DNA of 64,000 bases from Ichthyophis bannanicus (Eukaryota; Chordata; Amphibia; Gymnophiona; Ichthyophiidae): assembly GCA_033557465.1 (NCBI GenBank), contig CM066033.1:380625289-380689288 (forward strand). The letters are read 5' to 3'. A program made the translations under genes and the position numbers. Below, piece after piece: positions 31,064-42,639 of the stretch. A model generated the notes under the pieces. That model ran no database searches. It was not told the DNA's origin and saw nothing but the letters and a program-made list of their open reading frames with translations. Position 1 is the first letter of the stretch; every line of letters begins with the position of its first letter.

Positions 31064-31341
31064 GGGGACACCCTGGAGGAGATGGGTTGGTGAGAGCCAT
31101 CAACGAAGGCTGTAGCACATTGATGGAAGCAGCGGGAGTCACGGGTCGTAGTCCTCAGTCACCAGAGATCAGCAGTAGAGCAGAGAATACTGCAGATTCC
31201 TCATGTGCACTCTGGCCCATGGGACTACATCGATGGTGGCAGCCATGGACCCTAAAATCTGAAGATAGCCCCAAACCTGAGGGCAGCTCTGTAAAAGAAA
31301 CATTCTGAGCTGAGATGAGAGCTTGAGGAAATGCTCCCGCG

Positions 31342-32320
31342 TCAAGACGACCCTGTCCTGATGGGTGTCGAACAGTGCCCCGAGAAACTCCAGCCGTTGG
31401 GATGGCTACAGACAACTCTTGGTATAGTTGACCACTTAGCTGAGCCTTTGAGGAAGGAGACCACCAGGGAAACCATCTCGTGGGCCTCCAACAGGGAATC
31501 TGCATGAATGAGCCAGTTGTCCAGGTATGGATGCACACGAATTCCCTGTTTATGAAAGGCTGCTGCTGCCACAACCATGACTTTGGAGAAGGTTCGAGGA
31601 GCTGAGGCCAGGCCGAACGACAGAGCAAAGAACTGTAAGTGCTGCCCCAGGATGGTGAAGCGTAGACAACGCTGCTGATCTTCATGGATGGGGATGTGGA
31701 AATATGCTTCCGCCAGGTCGAACAAGGCGAGGATCTCCCCCTTGTGGACCACCTGAATCACTGATCATCTCCGTTCGAAATTGTGGTACCTGAAGGGCCC
31801 AATTGACCTCTGTGAGATTGAGAATTGGATGGAAGGACCTGTCCTTCTTGGGTACCACGAAGTAAATGGAGTAACGACCGGAACCCCTCACTGAAGGAGG
31901 AACTGGTCGGATGGTTCACAGAAGCAGTAGGTGTTGGAGGGTGGATCGAATGGCTTCCCTTTTCTGGGGTGCACTGCAGAGCAAAACAAGGAAGGCATCA
32001 CGAATGGGTAGTAGATACTGGAGAGCATAGCCCCAGGTGACGATGTCGAGGACCCACTGATCGGAGGTTATGAGAGCCCACTGCTGCGAAAATAGCATCA
32101 ACTGCCCTCCTATCAGTGGTGACATCCCAGATGGGCTTACCACTTCATCAGCGGGAAGATCGGGCAGCGCTGGAGAACTTGGCAGGTGCTGCGTAGAAGT
32201 CTTTCCCTTTCCAGATGCCTCAAAAAGGCTGCAATTTCTGACCAAAACGGCTGGACGAAGTTGATGTAGGTGACTTGCTGGGCTGGTAGTGCCGGGAATC
32301 GCAAAATCTAGCAGGTTCAC
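31342..32320 (-). pseudogene. DIRS reverse transcriptase
   Basis: Three frames combine. 31916-32320 gives 'IGGQLMLFSQQWALITSDQWVLDIV', the entry block of DIRS RTs. 31682-31891 gives 'YFVVPKKDRSFHPILNL'. 31342-31761 gives 'LFDLAEAYFHIPI', 'LSFGLASAPRTFSK' and 'HPYLDNWLI'. The last is the catalytic YLDD with Asp to Asn at the second position. Frameshifts separate all three. Confidence 0.85.
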
Positions 32321-34275
32321 TGTGAACAGCAGCGTGTGGATGACTTCGACTTATCTTCCAGCAGATGCTGGGGCTTGACTTCTCCCAAATCTTTGACCAA
32401 CTTGTCATGGTCTTCACCAAAGAGAAGCTTACCCTTAAAGGGAAACTTGGAGAGGTGCGTCTTGAAGGCAGCATCTACCAACCACTGACAAAACCAGAGC
32501 CATCGACAAGCTACAGTGACTGCGGCTACCGATTGTGCTGAGAGATGAAGCAGATCATAAAAGGCATCAGCCAAAAAGGCTGTGACCGATTCCAAGCATG
32601 CCATCACCAGATCCTCGGGTAAGTGCTGAATCCAGCACAAAAGAGCACGACTAAGAGCCCACCACAAACTGAAGCTTAGCGTGCCAGCGTAGACAATGAA
32701 AAAGCTGTCTTGAGGAGACCCTCTACTTTCCAGTCCTGTTGATCCTGAAGTTCTACTCCACCTTCTACTGGAATGGTGGTGTGCTTAGTAACTCCTGCGA
32801 CCAGTGCATCCACTTTTGGATATTCGAGACATTTGTCCATATCTACTTATAACCAGAGATAGTATTGACCCAAACAGCGAGCAGTTTGCAAGGAGGCATC
32901 AGGTGAGTCCCATTCCCGAGACACTATCTGTTGAAGTTCTGGCGGGAAAGGAAAGGCTCTGGAGGGCTTCCGAATGCCCTGCAAGATGGGATCAGCCTGA
33001 GATTGCACCTGTGGCTGCTGCTACTTGGGAGGATCAGTGAGGAGTAAGGCATCCACTACTTGGGAAATGAGCGCAGGAAGCTCATCCATGCAGAAGAGAC
33101 ATATAGTTTGCGTACTGTCCTGGTCCTCAGCCGAGGCCTCCAAGGGTGACCATTCACCATCCTTGCAGTTGGAGGCCTCCAAACTATCGGCCGCCAAAAA
33201 AACCCTCCTTCTCTGGGACAACAGGTGACCAAGAACCTGAGATCCAAGACATCTCTTTGGGAGGAAGGCTGCCCTCCTTAGGAGCAGCATTCACTCGAGG
33301 ACATTTAGGGGACCCTCTCACAGAGTGAATTGCTGTTTTGTAGGTGGAGCAATGGCAGGGTCTGAGCGCCACAGTGTCCAAGTCCACCTGAAGAGGGCTA
33401 GAAACTGGGCATCCTGTTCCTGAGGAGCTTCCTGGGGCAACAGCATCTGTATGGATGGGACTGCAGGCTGGGGCAGCAGGAGCAGTGGGTCCAGAGTGCC
33501 CTCTGCTGGTATACTGATCCTGGGGTCCGCAGAAGCTGACAGTGCAGAGGAGCCATGTCTGCTTGAGCTGGAAGTGGGAATCATATTGGAGGTCTCCCCT
33601 GGGTGAGCAGAGCAAGCTGTGCACACCTGGTCCTTCGGATCCTTGTTCCTCCTGCTGCACACGATGTATCTTTGCAAGGAGGCAGGCATCCCTCAAGAGG
33701 TGGGTTAACGGCAGAGAGAAGCAGCTCTGTGGCTGAATCGCAGAAGAAAATGACAGGAAGGAGCCAGAGCTTGTCTGCACTGTCCGACTACTTGCTTATT
33801 TTCCTGCTCAAATACAGCCGCTGCGGCAGCGCCCGCATGACCAAGAGGAAGAAAGATAGCCACTGCACTTTCTGCTTGCCTCAATTTCCTACCCAAAATG
33901 GCCACCACGGCCTGCATGGCTGAAAGGAGGACAAAAAGATGGCTGCCGCACTTTCTGTCACCAATGAAAAATATCTGGCGACCACAGTAGAGACGAGAAT
34001 AGAATTACCCAATAGCAGCGGTTTGAGCAGGGAAAAGAAGAAATCACGGACATATAGAGAATGCGGAGGCTCCGTGTCCCCGGCAATGTAAAGATGATCA
34101 ACAGAACCGTAGAAGGAGGGAGGGGTGGAGAGGCGGGAGTGGTAGGGAGGAAACACTCACTGTGCCCGGTCCGATCACAGGAGCAGTAAAGCAAGGAAGC
34201 CAAGGCAGGCGTAGTATGAAGGCCTACTGAAGCTGCTGAGGAAATGAGCTCTATAAGAGCATGGAAGGCTCCCAC
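32317..34275 (-). pseudogene. DIRS gag-like ORF1
   Basis: The C-terminal part (32317-32667) is clear: 'LADAFYDLLHLSAQSVAA' and 'FPFKGKLLFGEDHDKLVKDLG', a strongly conserved DIRS gag block. Upstream, 33318-33689 gives a C-x2-C type pair ('YIVCSRRN', 'CTACSAHPG') and a Ser/Pro/Gln-rich segment. The N-terminal end cannot be fixed. The ATG at 34275 is only the first in one of two competing frames. Confidence 0.7.
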
Positions 34276-34440
34276 TGCTGCTGGCCTGCCAGGTCCTCAA
34301 GACCAGGAGCCAGCCCCTCCCTCATTTAAAGGGAGCTCAATTGGTCTACTTGACCAGGAACTCAACCAGAGTAGCAAGGATTTGAGCTGGGAATTCCAGA
34401 GGGGCACCTCCTGTGCACCTTGGAAAATGTTCAGCTAAAA

Positions 34441-36330
34441 ATACAGAAACATAGAAATATGATGACAGAAAAAGACCACATGGCCTATCTAGTCTGTCCT
34501 TCCATAACAACTACAACAGTCCCCTTTTTACCTTTAGAGATCCTCTGTGTTTGTCCCATGCTTTTTTGAATTCAGTTACTGTCCTCATCTCTACCACCTC
34601 CACTGGGAGACTATTCCATGGATCTACTACTCTTTCCGTAAAGAAATATTTCCGCATATCACTCCTGAATCTATCTCCCTTCACCCTCATCCCATGTCCC
34701 CTCGTAGCAGAACTTGCTTTCAATTGAAAGAGGCTCTCTCCCTGAACATTTATGCCAAGGAGGTATTTAAACATCTCAATCATATCACCTCTATCCCGCC
34801 TTTTCTCTAAGGTGTACATATTAAGATCCTTCAGTCTGTCCTCATATGCTTTATAATGAAGACCACTAATCATTTTAGTAGCCACCCTCTGCACCGACTC
34901 CATCCTGTTCACATCCTTTTGAAGGTGCGGTCTCCAGAATTGCACACTACACTCCAAATGAGGTTGCACCAAAGACTTATACAGAGGCAATATCACCTCC
35001 TTTTTTCTGCTAGCCATTCCTCTCCGTATGCACCCAAGCATCCTTCTAGCTTTTGCCGTCGCCTTTTCTACCTGTTTAGCTACTTTAAGGTCATCAGACA
35101 CAACCACGCCTAGGTCCCGCTTTTCTTTAGTGGACAAAAGTACTTCACCCCCTATACTATATTGCTCCCTTGGATTGCTGCAGCCCAAATGCATGACCTT
35201 ACATTTTTTAACATTAAATCCCAGCTGCCAAATTCTAGACCATTCTTCAAGCTTAGCTAGATCCCTCCTCATGTTATCTACCCCTTCCTGGGTGTCTACT
35301 CTATTGCAGATTTTGGTATCATCCGCAAAGAGGCAAACCTTACCTGAAAGCCCTTCTGCTATATCACTAACAAAGATGTTAAAAAGAATCGGACCAAGGA
35401 CAGATCCCTGGGGCACACCACTGATAACATCCTTCTCCTCAGAGTGAGCTCCATTTACTTGTACTCTTTGTCGCCTCCCACCCAACCAATTTCTAACCAA
35501 GCAGTAACTTTAGGGTCCATCGCTAGGGTGCTCAGTTTGTTTATAAGTCGCCTGTGAGGAACAGTGTCAAAGGCTTTACTGAAATCTAAATACACCACAT
35601 CTAGGGCTCTCCCTCGGTCCAACTCCCTGGTCACCCAGTCAAAGAAATCAATCAGATTTGTCTGACAAGACCTGCCTCTGGTGAATCCATGCTGCCTCGG
35701 ACCCTGTAATCCGCTGGACTCCAGAAACCTCACTATTTTCTCTTTCAGCAGCGTTTCCCATAATTTACTCACCACCGAAGTCTAACTAACCGGCCTGTCG
35801 TTTTCAACCACATCCTTACTTCTGCTTTTGTGTAAAGGCACCACATGAGCCTCTCTCCAGTCCTTTGGCACCACTCCCGACTCCAACGAGGCATTGAAAA
35901 GGTCAGTCAGTGGAGCTGATAGAACATCCCCAAGTTCCCTCAGTATTCTCGGGTGTATCCCATCCGGTCCCATCGCTTTGTCTACTTTAAGTTGAGATAG
36001 TTTCTCACGAACACAGTCTTTTGAAAATTGTTCAAGATGTCCTTTGCTTCTGTTCCTATTTGTGGGTGTTTTCTGAGGTCCTGCTCCTGGTTCTTCATCT
36101 GTGAACACAGAACAAAAATATTTGTTAAGCAATTCCGCTTTATCCTTATCAGCTTCTACATATTCCTCCCCTGCACCCTTGAATCTGACAATACCACTCT
36201 TGCCCTTCCTCTTCTCACTAATATATCTGAAAAATGTCATCCCCCCATCTGAAAAATGTCTTATCCCCCCATTTTATTGCATTGACTATTTCCTCCTCCT
36301 TCCTCCTATCAAATTAAAAGAAACCCTAAA
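34441..36330 (-). mobile_element. CR1 LINE, 5'-truncated
   Basis: The 3' end on the minus strand lies at 34441 with 'ttctatgtttctgta' as the terminal octamer-like repeat. Upstream are RT frames and a partial linker. The endonuclease is missing, which makes it a 5'-truncated insertion. It separates the DIRS body from a possible DIRS end at 36356-36515. Confidence 0.85.
34511..36240 (-). pseudogene. CR1 ORF2 RT domain, three frames
   Basis: 35782-36240 gives '[18 protein letters not shown]' and 'WREAHVVPLHKS'. 35455-35775 gives 'QHGFTRGRSCQTNLIDFFDWV' and 'VVYLDFSKAFDTVPHRRL' (motif A). 34511-35500 gives '[16 protein letters not shown]' and FADD, then a 200-residue C-terminal region to 'WNSLPVEVVEM'. 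FADD is the normal CR1 spelling. Breaks lie near 35480 and at 35776-35781. Confidence 0.88.
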
Positions 36331-37220
36331 GAGAAAAAAGAAGAAAACACCATCATTTGCTGGAGACAGAGAAAATACTGAAGGTGACCTCTAGGGGTGC
36401 AGCTATATATCTACCAGGGCTCAGCCAATCAAGCTTCTGGTAGTTTTTTCTCTGTCTCCAACTTCTGCGGGTGGGGGAGCTAAACCCACTTGTCTGGACT
36501 GGTCTAGCAGGATGAATTGGAAATGGCTCATACTTTTCTGCAAAGAATGCACTGGTAGTACACATTTGGGTCATGAAACCTCTGTGGAAACCCACATCAA
36601 CTTCAGGGGGGGGAGTGCGTCTACCCCCCTTCCATTGGTGTGCTACAAATACGTGGCACATGGTAATCCAACACAGGGTGCACCTAACGCTTCCCACTGA
36701 GGTGGCGTTAAGTGCCCCCAAGCTAATCACAACAGTCATAGTTGGTGTACACCCATTATGCCCATTCTAAACATGATGCATGGTGAACACCCATGTTCCA
36801 TCCCCAACCCTCTCTGTCTACTCATCCATGCACTAACCTTCTAGTATGGGATTTTCAACATGGGGCTCCGTGCTAATTTTCAGCCAGTGATGCTTATTAC
36901 TTGGGATCCGGAGCTACTGGAACCACTGCAATATGAAATAATCATGTTGAGAACTGTTTTTGAGTGGCTTGCCATGATTGGAAATGTGAACAAGGGGAAC
37001 TTGTGGGATGCCAGTTCAAATACCATCTCCCATGGGCTCTGTGTGACTCAGAAAAATTCCTTTTATTTTCTTCCATCAGTCTTTATCAAGTTGTAACTGG
37101 TGAATTAATATCAGCAGAACTCTTCAAGCTCCATTTTTGGGGGGGGTTTCATACAGTCCAGACACCAGAAACCTGCAATCAGACTCCACGCCATTCAGAA
37201 AGTTGCATGAGTGTGTCTAC
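36331..37220. other. Mixed remnants: possible DIRS end and SINE-like piece
   Basis: 36356-36515 contains AGACAGAGAAAA twice in opposite orientation and resembles a DIRS terminal region. 36975-37070 ('gatgccagttcaaataccatctcccatgggctctgtgtgactcag') resembles a tRNA-derived SINE around its B box. A G run is at 37139-37146. No gene is seen. Confidence 0.4.
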
Positions 37221-37334
37221 GGGGTATGTTTACGAAGCAGCGATAGTGGCTACATGCGGAATGTGTGCCGTGGCCCCATTGAATAAAACTGATTACGCAT
37301 GGTAACCGCTATCGCCGCTTCGTAAACATATCCC
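37221..37334. mobile_element. Palindromic MITE, GGGGTATGTTTAC family
   Basis: 114 bp, GGGGTATGTTTACGAAGC at the left and GCTTCGTAAACATATCCC at the right, with inner complementary blocks and the shared centre 'gtggccccattgaa', which is also present at 11581-11692. Flanks are TAC and TAA, so the duplication is not clear here. Confidence 0.7.
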
Positions 37335-37644
37335 TAAGTGTTAAATTGTCAGATACATTAGCATCCAGCGTAGATAAAAAAGTACTATATAAATCTCAAA
37401 TATTTTCCTTCCTTAAATTAGGATTATGTATGCATTTTAAGATACATTTCAACAGAGTGGGCAATTGACAGTATCCTCTGTGTGTGTATGAAGCTGGGAA
37501 GCCTTGCTTTCAGCTGTTCTGCAGGGACCTGCATGTCTGAACTGCAGACAGAAAATATGAAGAATGCACAGAGTCTGTGCCTTTCCTTTATAATGACATC
37601 ATCGCTTGGGTCATGCTCAGCGAACTCCTGCCATGCCTACCCTC

Positions 37645-38100
37645 ATCCTTGCACCATTGTCTCATCCACGCATTGAGACTCCGGAGCTCTGCCTGCCTTT
37701 TGGGTCCTGCGCGTGGAACAGGAAGCATTTCGGAGAACGCTACCCTGGAAGTTCTGGATTTCAACTTCTTACCTAAAAGCCTAAATTTAGCCTCCAGAAC
37801 CTCCCTACCACACCTTCCTATGTCATTTTGGAGAATGCTATCCTGGAAGTTCTGGATTTCAACTTCCTACCTAAAAGTCTAAATTTAGCCCCCAGAACCT
37901 CCCTACCACACCTTCCTATGTCAGTGGTACCGACATGTACCAAGACAGCAGACTCCTCCCCAGCACTATTTAAGACCTTATCTAGGTGGCGCGTGAGGTC
38001 CGCTACCTTCGCACCAGGCAGGCATGTTACCAGGCAATCCTCACGTCCACCAGCCACCCAGCTATGTACATGCCTAATGATCGAATCATCAACTATAATT
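37645..38100 (-). pseudogene. CR1 ORF1, esterase domain piece
   Basis: The minus frame 37818-38150 gives 'DDSIIRHVHSW' (GDS changed to DDS) and 'HVGTTDI', the first blocks of the SGNH-type esterase of CR1 ORF1. The last block (DxxH) is not reached. A 98-bp tandem duplication (37732-37829, 37830-37922) repeats the sequence coding for 'REVLGAKFRLLGRKL'. The rest of this ORF1 is at 40464-40945, beyond an L2. Confidence 0.8.
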
Positions 38101-40463
38101 ACTATTACTACTACTATTATTAAGCATTTATAAAGCGTTACCAGGCGCACGCAGCGCTGTACAATGAAAACACATAAAAACAGTCCCTGCTCAAAAGAGC
38201 TTACAATCTAAAAAGACAAAGCAAGAAAAGGAGTAGAAAAAAGATAAGAACAAGGGCAAAGAGACAAGAGCAGGAGAGACAGGACAAAGGAAAGAGGTAA
38301 GAACAAGTGTAAGAGGAGGAAAGAAAGGTGAAATAAAAGAGGGGAAGGAAGGAGAACAGCAAAATCAAGAGCCAGAGGCAGAGGCGAAAAGATGAGCTTT
38401 TAACTTGAGTTTGAAGAGGGGCAAAGAAGATGCCTGACGTATAGACAAAGGAAGTTTATTCCAAGCGTAAGGAGCAGCAAGGTGAAAAGAGCGAAATCTG
38501 GAGTTGGCAAAAGAGGAGAAGGGCATAGCAAGAAGCAACTGGGAAGAAGAACGGAGTACACGAGAGGGGAAATAGGGAGAAATGAGATAAGAAAGGTACT
38601 GAGGAGCCACAGAGTGAATGCACTTATAGGTCAGAAGGAGAAGCTTAAAGTGAATATGGAACCGGATAGGGAGCAGTGAAGAGATCTGAGGAGAGGAGTG
38701 ATGTGGGCAAAATGAGGCTGGCAGAAAATCAAACGGGCAGCGGAGTGCTGAACAGACTGAAGAGGGAAGAGATGAGACTGAGTGAGACCACCAAGAAGGT
38801 GGTTACAATAATCAAGGCGGGAGGTGATTAGGGAATGGATGAGGGTTTTAGTAGTGAGCTCAGAGAGAAAGGGGCAGATTTTGCCAATGTTGAAGAGAAA
38901 GAAGTGACAGGTCTTAGTGATGAGTTGGATATGAGAGGAGAAAGAGAGCAAAGAGTCAAAAATAACACCCAAATTGCGAGCAGATGAAACAAGTTGGAGA
39001 ACAGAGCCATCAACAGAGACTGAAAAAGAAGGAGAAAGGGAAATTTTAGGAGAAAAAATGAGAAGTTCAGTCTTGGCCATGTTCAATTTCAGGCGACGAT
39101 GGAACATCCAGGCAGCAATGGCAGAGAGACAGCAAGAGATCCGGGACTGGAAAGCAGAAGAAAGATCAGGAGTAGAGAGCTAGATTTGGGAGTCATCAGC
39201 ATAGAGATGGTACTGAAAACCATGAGAGGAAATAAGCGCACCAAGGGATTGGGTATAGAGAGAAAAAAGAAGGGGACCCAAGACAGAACCCTGGGGGACA
39301 CCAACTGAGAGCGGGGTAACAGAGGAGGAGGAGCCACCAGAACATACACTAAAGGAGTGATGGGAGAGATATGAGGAGAACCAGGAGAGAACAGAGTCCC
39401 TAAAGCCAAGCGAGGACAAAGTGTCAAGGAGAAGATCATGGTCAACAGTGTCAAAGGCAGCAGAAAGGTCAAGGAGAGTAAGGACAGAGTAAAGGCCTTT
39501 AGATTTAGCCAGAAACAAGTTACTGGAGACTTTGACAAGAGCAGTTTCAGTAGAGTGCAAAGGACGAAAACTGGATTGTATGGGATCGAGAAGAGCATGG
39601 GAAGACAGGAAGTCAAGACTACGGCGGTAAACCGCATGTTCGAGCAGTTTAGAAATGAAAGGAAGGAGAGAGATGGGACAATAATTAGAAGGACAAGAGG
39701 GATCAAGTGAGGGTTTCTTAAAGAGAAGCGTGACCACAGCATGTTTAAAGTCATCCGGGATAGTAGCAGTGGAGAGCGAAAGGTTGAGACTATGAGAAAT
39801 GGAGGGGACAACGGTAGAGGAAATAGAGGAGAGGATATGGAAGGAGATAGGATCAGAGGAGCAAGTGGTGAGCTTGGAGGAGGAGAGAAGAAGAGCCGTT
39901 TCATCAACAGAAATCGTGGGGAAGGAAGAGAGGGTAGGATGAGAAGGGGGGAGAGAACGAAAGCAGGAAAGGGAAATCGGGGATTTAGAGAGAAACTAGA
40001 GAGTGATCTTATGGATTTTATCATGGAAGTAATCAGTCAGAGCCTGGGCAGAAAGGGAAGGAGGGATCAGAGGCGGAGGCACTTTGAGGAGAGAATTGAG
40101 AGCAATGAAGAGACGGTGAGGATCAGAGGCATGAGAATTAGTCAGGTGAACAAAGTAATCTTGTTTGGCAAGAGCTAAAGCAGATTTGAAAGAGCAGAAG
40201 CATGGATTTGAAATGAAGGAAATCTTCAGGGGAGTGGGATTTGAGCCATGTATGCTCAGCAGAGCTGGCACAGGAGCGAAGATAGTGAATAGTGGGAGAG
40301 AGCCAGGGCTGAGGTAAGAAACGCCTTACAGGACGAGGGATGAGAGGAGCAAAACCATCCAGAGCTGAGAAGAGCGCAGCATTATAGGACATCACTGCTA
40401 TATCAACAGACTTGGAGGACAAAACAGAGGAGAGAGAAGGAGAAATGGTAGAGGAGAGAACCA
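38101..40463 (-). mobile_element. L2 LINE, 5'-truncated, inserted in CR1 ORF1
   Basis: The 3' end is a (TAG/TAA)-type microsatellite (38098-38122) next to 'ttataaagcgttaccaggcgcacgcagcgctgtaca', an L2-type terminus. The flanking CR1 ORF1 reading is interrupted between 'VRTA' and 'DDSII'. The insert runs from within the linker between the endonuclease and RT to the 3' end. Confidence 0.85.
38365..40463 (-). pseudogene. L2 ORF2 with RT, four frames
   Basis: The linker (40138-40463) reads 'SAEHTWLKSHSPEDF'. 39180-39737 is a clean RT core: '[16 protein letters not shown]', '[17 protein letters not shown]', '[16 protein letters not shown]' and YADD. 38631-39107 continues with 'NLGVIFDSLLSF' and 'SRLDYCNHLL'. 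38365-38610 ends 'PYAWNKLPLSIR'. The catalytic motifs are kept, but shifts at about 39150, 38630 and 39740 kill the frame. Confidence 0.88.
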
Positions 40464-40945
40464 GGGGATCAATGGCTGTCCTAACCCCTCCCTCGTGGGC
40501 ACATGGCTCTGGAGAATCTTCCTCGGTGCGAGTGGGTTTTACATCACCTGGAGGACAGGTCCTAGTTACAGGATCACTTCCTGCCACACCAGGGTGATGC
40601 TGTCCTGTCACATGACCTCTCTCCTCCATGGCAACAGGGATGCTGCCAGACTGGACGTGGGACTTCAGGACTATATCCCTGTAGGTCTCGTCTATGTACC
40701 TCTCTGTCTTTCTTATTTCTTTCAAGTCTGCTACTCTAGCCTCTAGAGAATGGACTCATTCCCTGAGAGCAAAGAGCTCCTTGCACCTAGTGCACATGTA
40801 AGACCTCTCACCAACTGGGAGAAATTCATACATGTGACACTCAATGCAATAGACTGGAAAGCCCCCATCTTGCTGCTGGACTTCTGTCTGCATCTTAGTT
40901 TTAAGCTTGTGTTTAGATCGTTACGTTCTTTACTTACTAAGGGTC
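40464..40945 (-). pseudogene. CR1 ORF1, N-terminal piece
   Basis: The minus strand reads the region just upstream of the esterase ('TERYIDETYRDIVLKSHVQSG' and 'CPPGDVKPTRTEE'). Further up, across a frameshift, it reads the zinc-finger start near 40890. The homologous ORF1 at 46984-47904 gives the reference order. At 40945 it meets a plus-strand CR1 head to head. Confidence 0.8.
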
Positions 40946-42058
40946 TTATGTGTACACTAGGTGTAAGGAGCTCTTTGCTCTTAGTCTGATCTCTGGAAGC
41001 TAGAATAGCAGACTTGGAGGACATAAGGAAGACTGGGGGGTATAGTACTGAAGTCCCACCTCCAGTCTGGCAGCATCCCTGTTGCCATGGAGGAGAGAGG
41101 TCACGTGACAGGAGAGCATCACCCTGGTGCGGCAGAATGTGATCCTCTAGCTAGGACCTGTCCTCCAGGTGATGTAAAACCCTCTCGCACTGAGGAAGTT
41201 GCTCCAGGGCCATGTGCCCATGGGGAAGGGTTAGGACAGCCATTATGGTTGGTGATTCGATCATTAGGCATGTTGATAGCTGGGTGGCTGGTCGACATGA
41301 GGATCGCCTGGTAACATGCCTGCCTGGTGCGAAGGTAGCGGACCTCACGCGCCACCTAGAAAAGGTCTTAGATAGTGCTGGGGAGGAGTCTGCTGTCTTG
41401 GTACATGTCGGTACCAATGACATAGGAAGGTGTGGTAGGGAGGTTCTGGGGGCTAAATTTAGGCTTTTAGGTAGGAAGTTGAAATCCAGAACTTCCAGGA
41501 TAGCATTCTCCAAAATGCTTCCCGTTCCACACGCAGGAACCAAAAGGCAGACAGAGATCCAGAGTCTCAATGCGTGGATGAGATAATGGTGCAAGTATGA
41601 GGGTTTTGGATTTGTTAGGAACTGGGGAATATGCTGGGGAAAGGAAGAGCTCTTCCGAAGGGATGGGCTCCAGTTTAACTGGGATGGAACCATGCTGCTG
41701 GCATTAACCTTTAAAAAGGAGATAGAGCAGGTTTTAATCTAGCTAATAGGGGAAAGCCGACAGTTGCCCAAGAGGGCATGGTTCAAAACAATGTATCCTT
41801 GAAGGATACTAGCAAAAAACTGAAGTTAGGGCATATTAGCAGGGAGGTTCCAATAAACACAAAAGTAGCCCAAATGCCCTTGAGTACAAAGCAGACAGAG
41901 CTTAAAGATTCCAAATTACCCCTGCCTACCGAAAGCCAGATTAATATGAACAAAATACAGCCTCTTAATTGCTTATATGAAAATGCTAGAAGTCTAAAAA
42001 ATAAGATGGGAAAGTTAGAATATATAGCACTAAATGAGAGATTAGATATGATTGGTAT
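40946..42058 (+). pseudogene. CR1 (plus strand): ORF1 and start of ORF2
   Basis: ORF1 is read in pieces. 41087-41230 covers the linker. 41212-41586 gives 'MVGDSIIRHVDSW' and 'HVGTNDI' with intact esterase residues, then a stop (TAA) after 'SLNAWMR' at 41584-41586. ORF2 opens at 41778 and gives the endonuclease start ('YENARSLKNKMGKLEY', 'LDMIGI'). It is cut by the L2 at 42059. The next codons of this protein are found at 53069. Confidence 0.82.
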
Positions 42059-42067
42059 TGTGTTTAT

Positions 42068-42390
42068 AGGCAGGTGAGCTCCTCCCTGCTCCCCACCGCG
42101 AGGCCTATCAGGCCGAGGAGACCGGCATTTAAATCTTCAGCGCCTCCAGGCGCCCTGCAGCAACCCAAGCGGTGTCGGGGAAGGGAGCAGGCAGGTGAGC
42201 TCCTCCCTGCTCCCCACCGTGAGGCCTATCAGGCCGAGGAGACCGGCATTTAAATCTTCAGCGCCTCCAGGCGCCCTGCAGCAACTCGAGTCGTGTCGGG
42301 GAAGGGAGCAGGCAGGTGAGCTCCTCCCTGCTCCCCACCGCGAGCCCTATCAGGCCGAGGAGACCGGCATTTAAATCTTCAGCGCCTCCA
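42068..42390 (+). repeat. 121-bp tandem repeat, nearly three copies
   Basis: Copies start at 42068, 42189 and 42310 with AGGCAGGTGAGCTCCTCCCTGC. Very few differences separate them. Position and GC content suggest promoter monomers at the 5' end of the L2. Confidence 0.9.
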
Positions 42391-42639
42391 GGCACACCCG
42401 CGTCTGGCGGGCCCGGGCCTGAGGGCCTCACCAGAGGGCCCTTTGGTGTGGCCCTTAGGCGCGGGCCCGGGGCACGAGCTCCGGTGCTCTGTAGTTGCTG
42501 GGGTCGAGCAGGCTTGATCACTCCTCCATACATCACTTCCAGACCAAACCATCTCACAAGCTCCCCCCTGGCACCTTCAAGTAACTCTCATTTGCTTTGC
42601 TTCCACTGCTGGCATTGTTTTTCCTCCCACTACTCGCCT

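Larger units (their letters stand above)
29796..34436 (-). mobile_element. DIRS-type tyrosine-recombinase retrotransposon, decayed
   Basis: The minus strand reads gag (about 34275-32320), RT (32320-31340), RNase H (about 31065-30700) and a tyrosine recombinase (about 30056-29800). This combination defines the DIRS order. The frame is broken in every domain. The recombinase is cut off early by the inverted repeat at 29446-29795. Sequence at 36356-36515 ('agacagagaaaa', 'ccagacaagtgggttt' on the minus strand) may be its 5' end, separated by the CR1 at 34441. Confidence 0.8.

Noticed and set aside
39089..40024. 311-codon minus-strand Ser/Leu/Pro-rich frame
   Set aside because: It overlaps the L2 RT in a shifted frame; the true RT motifs are in the neighbouring frame at 39180-39737.
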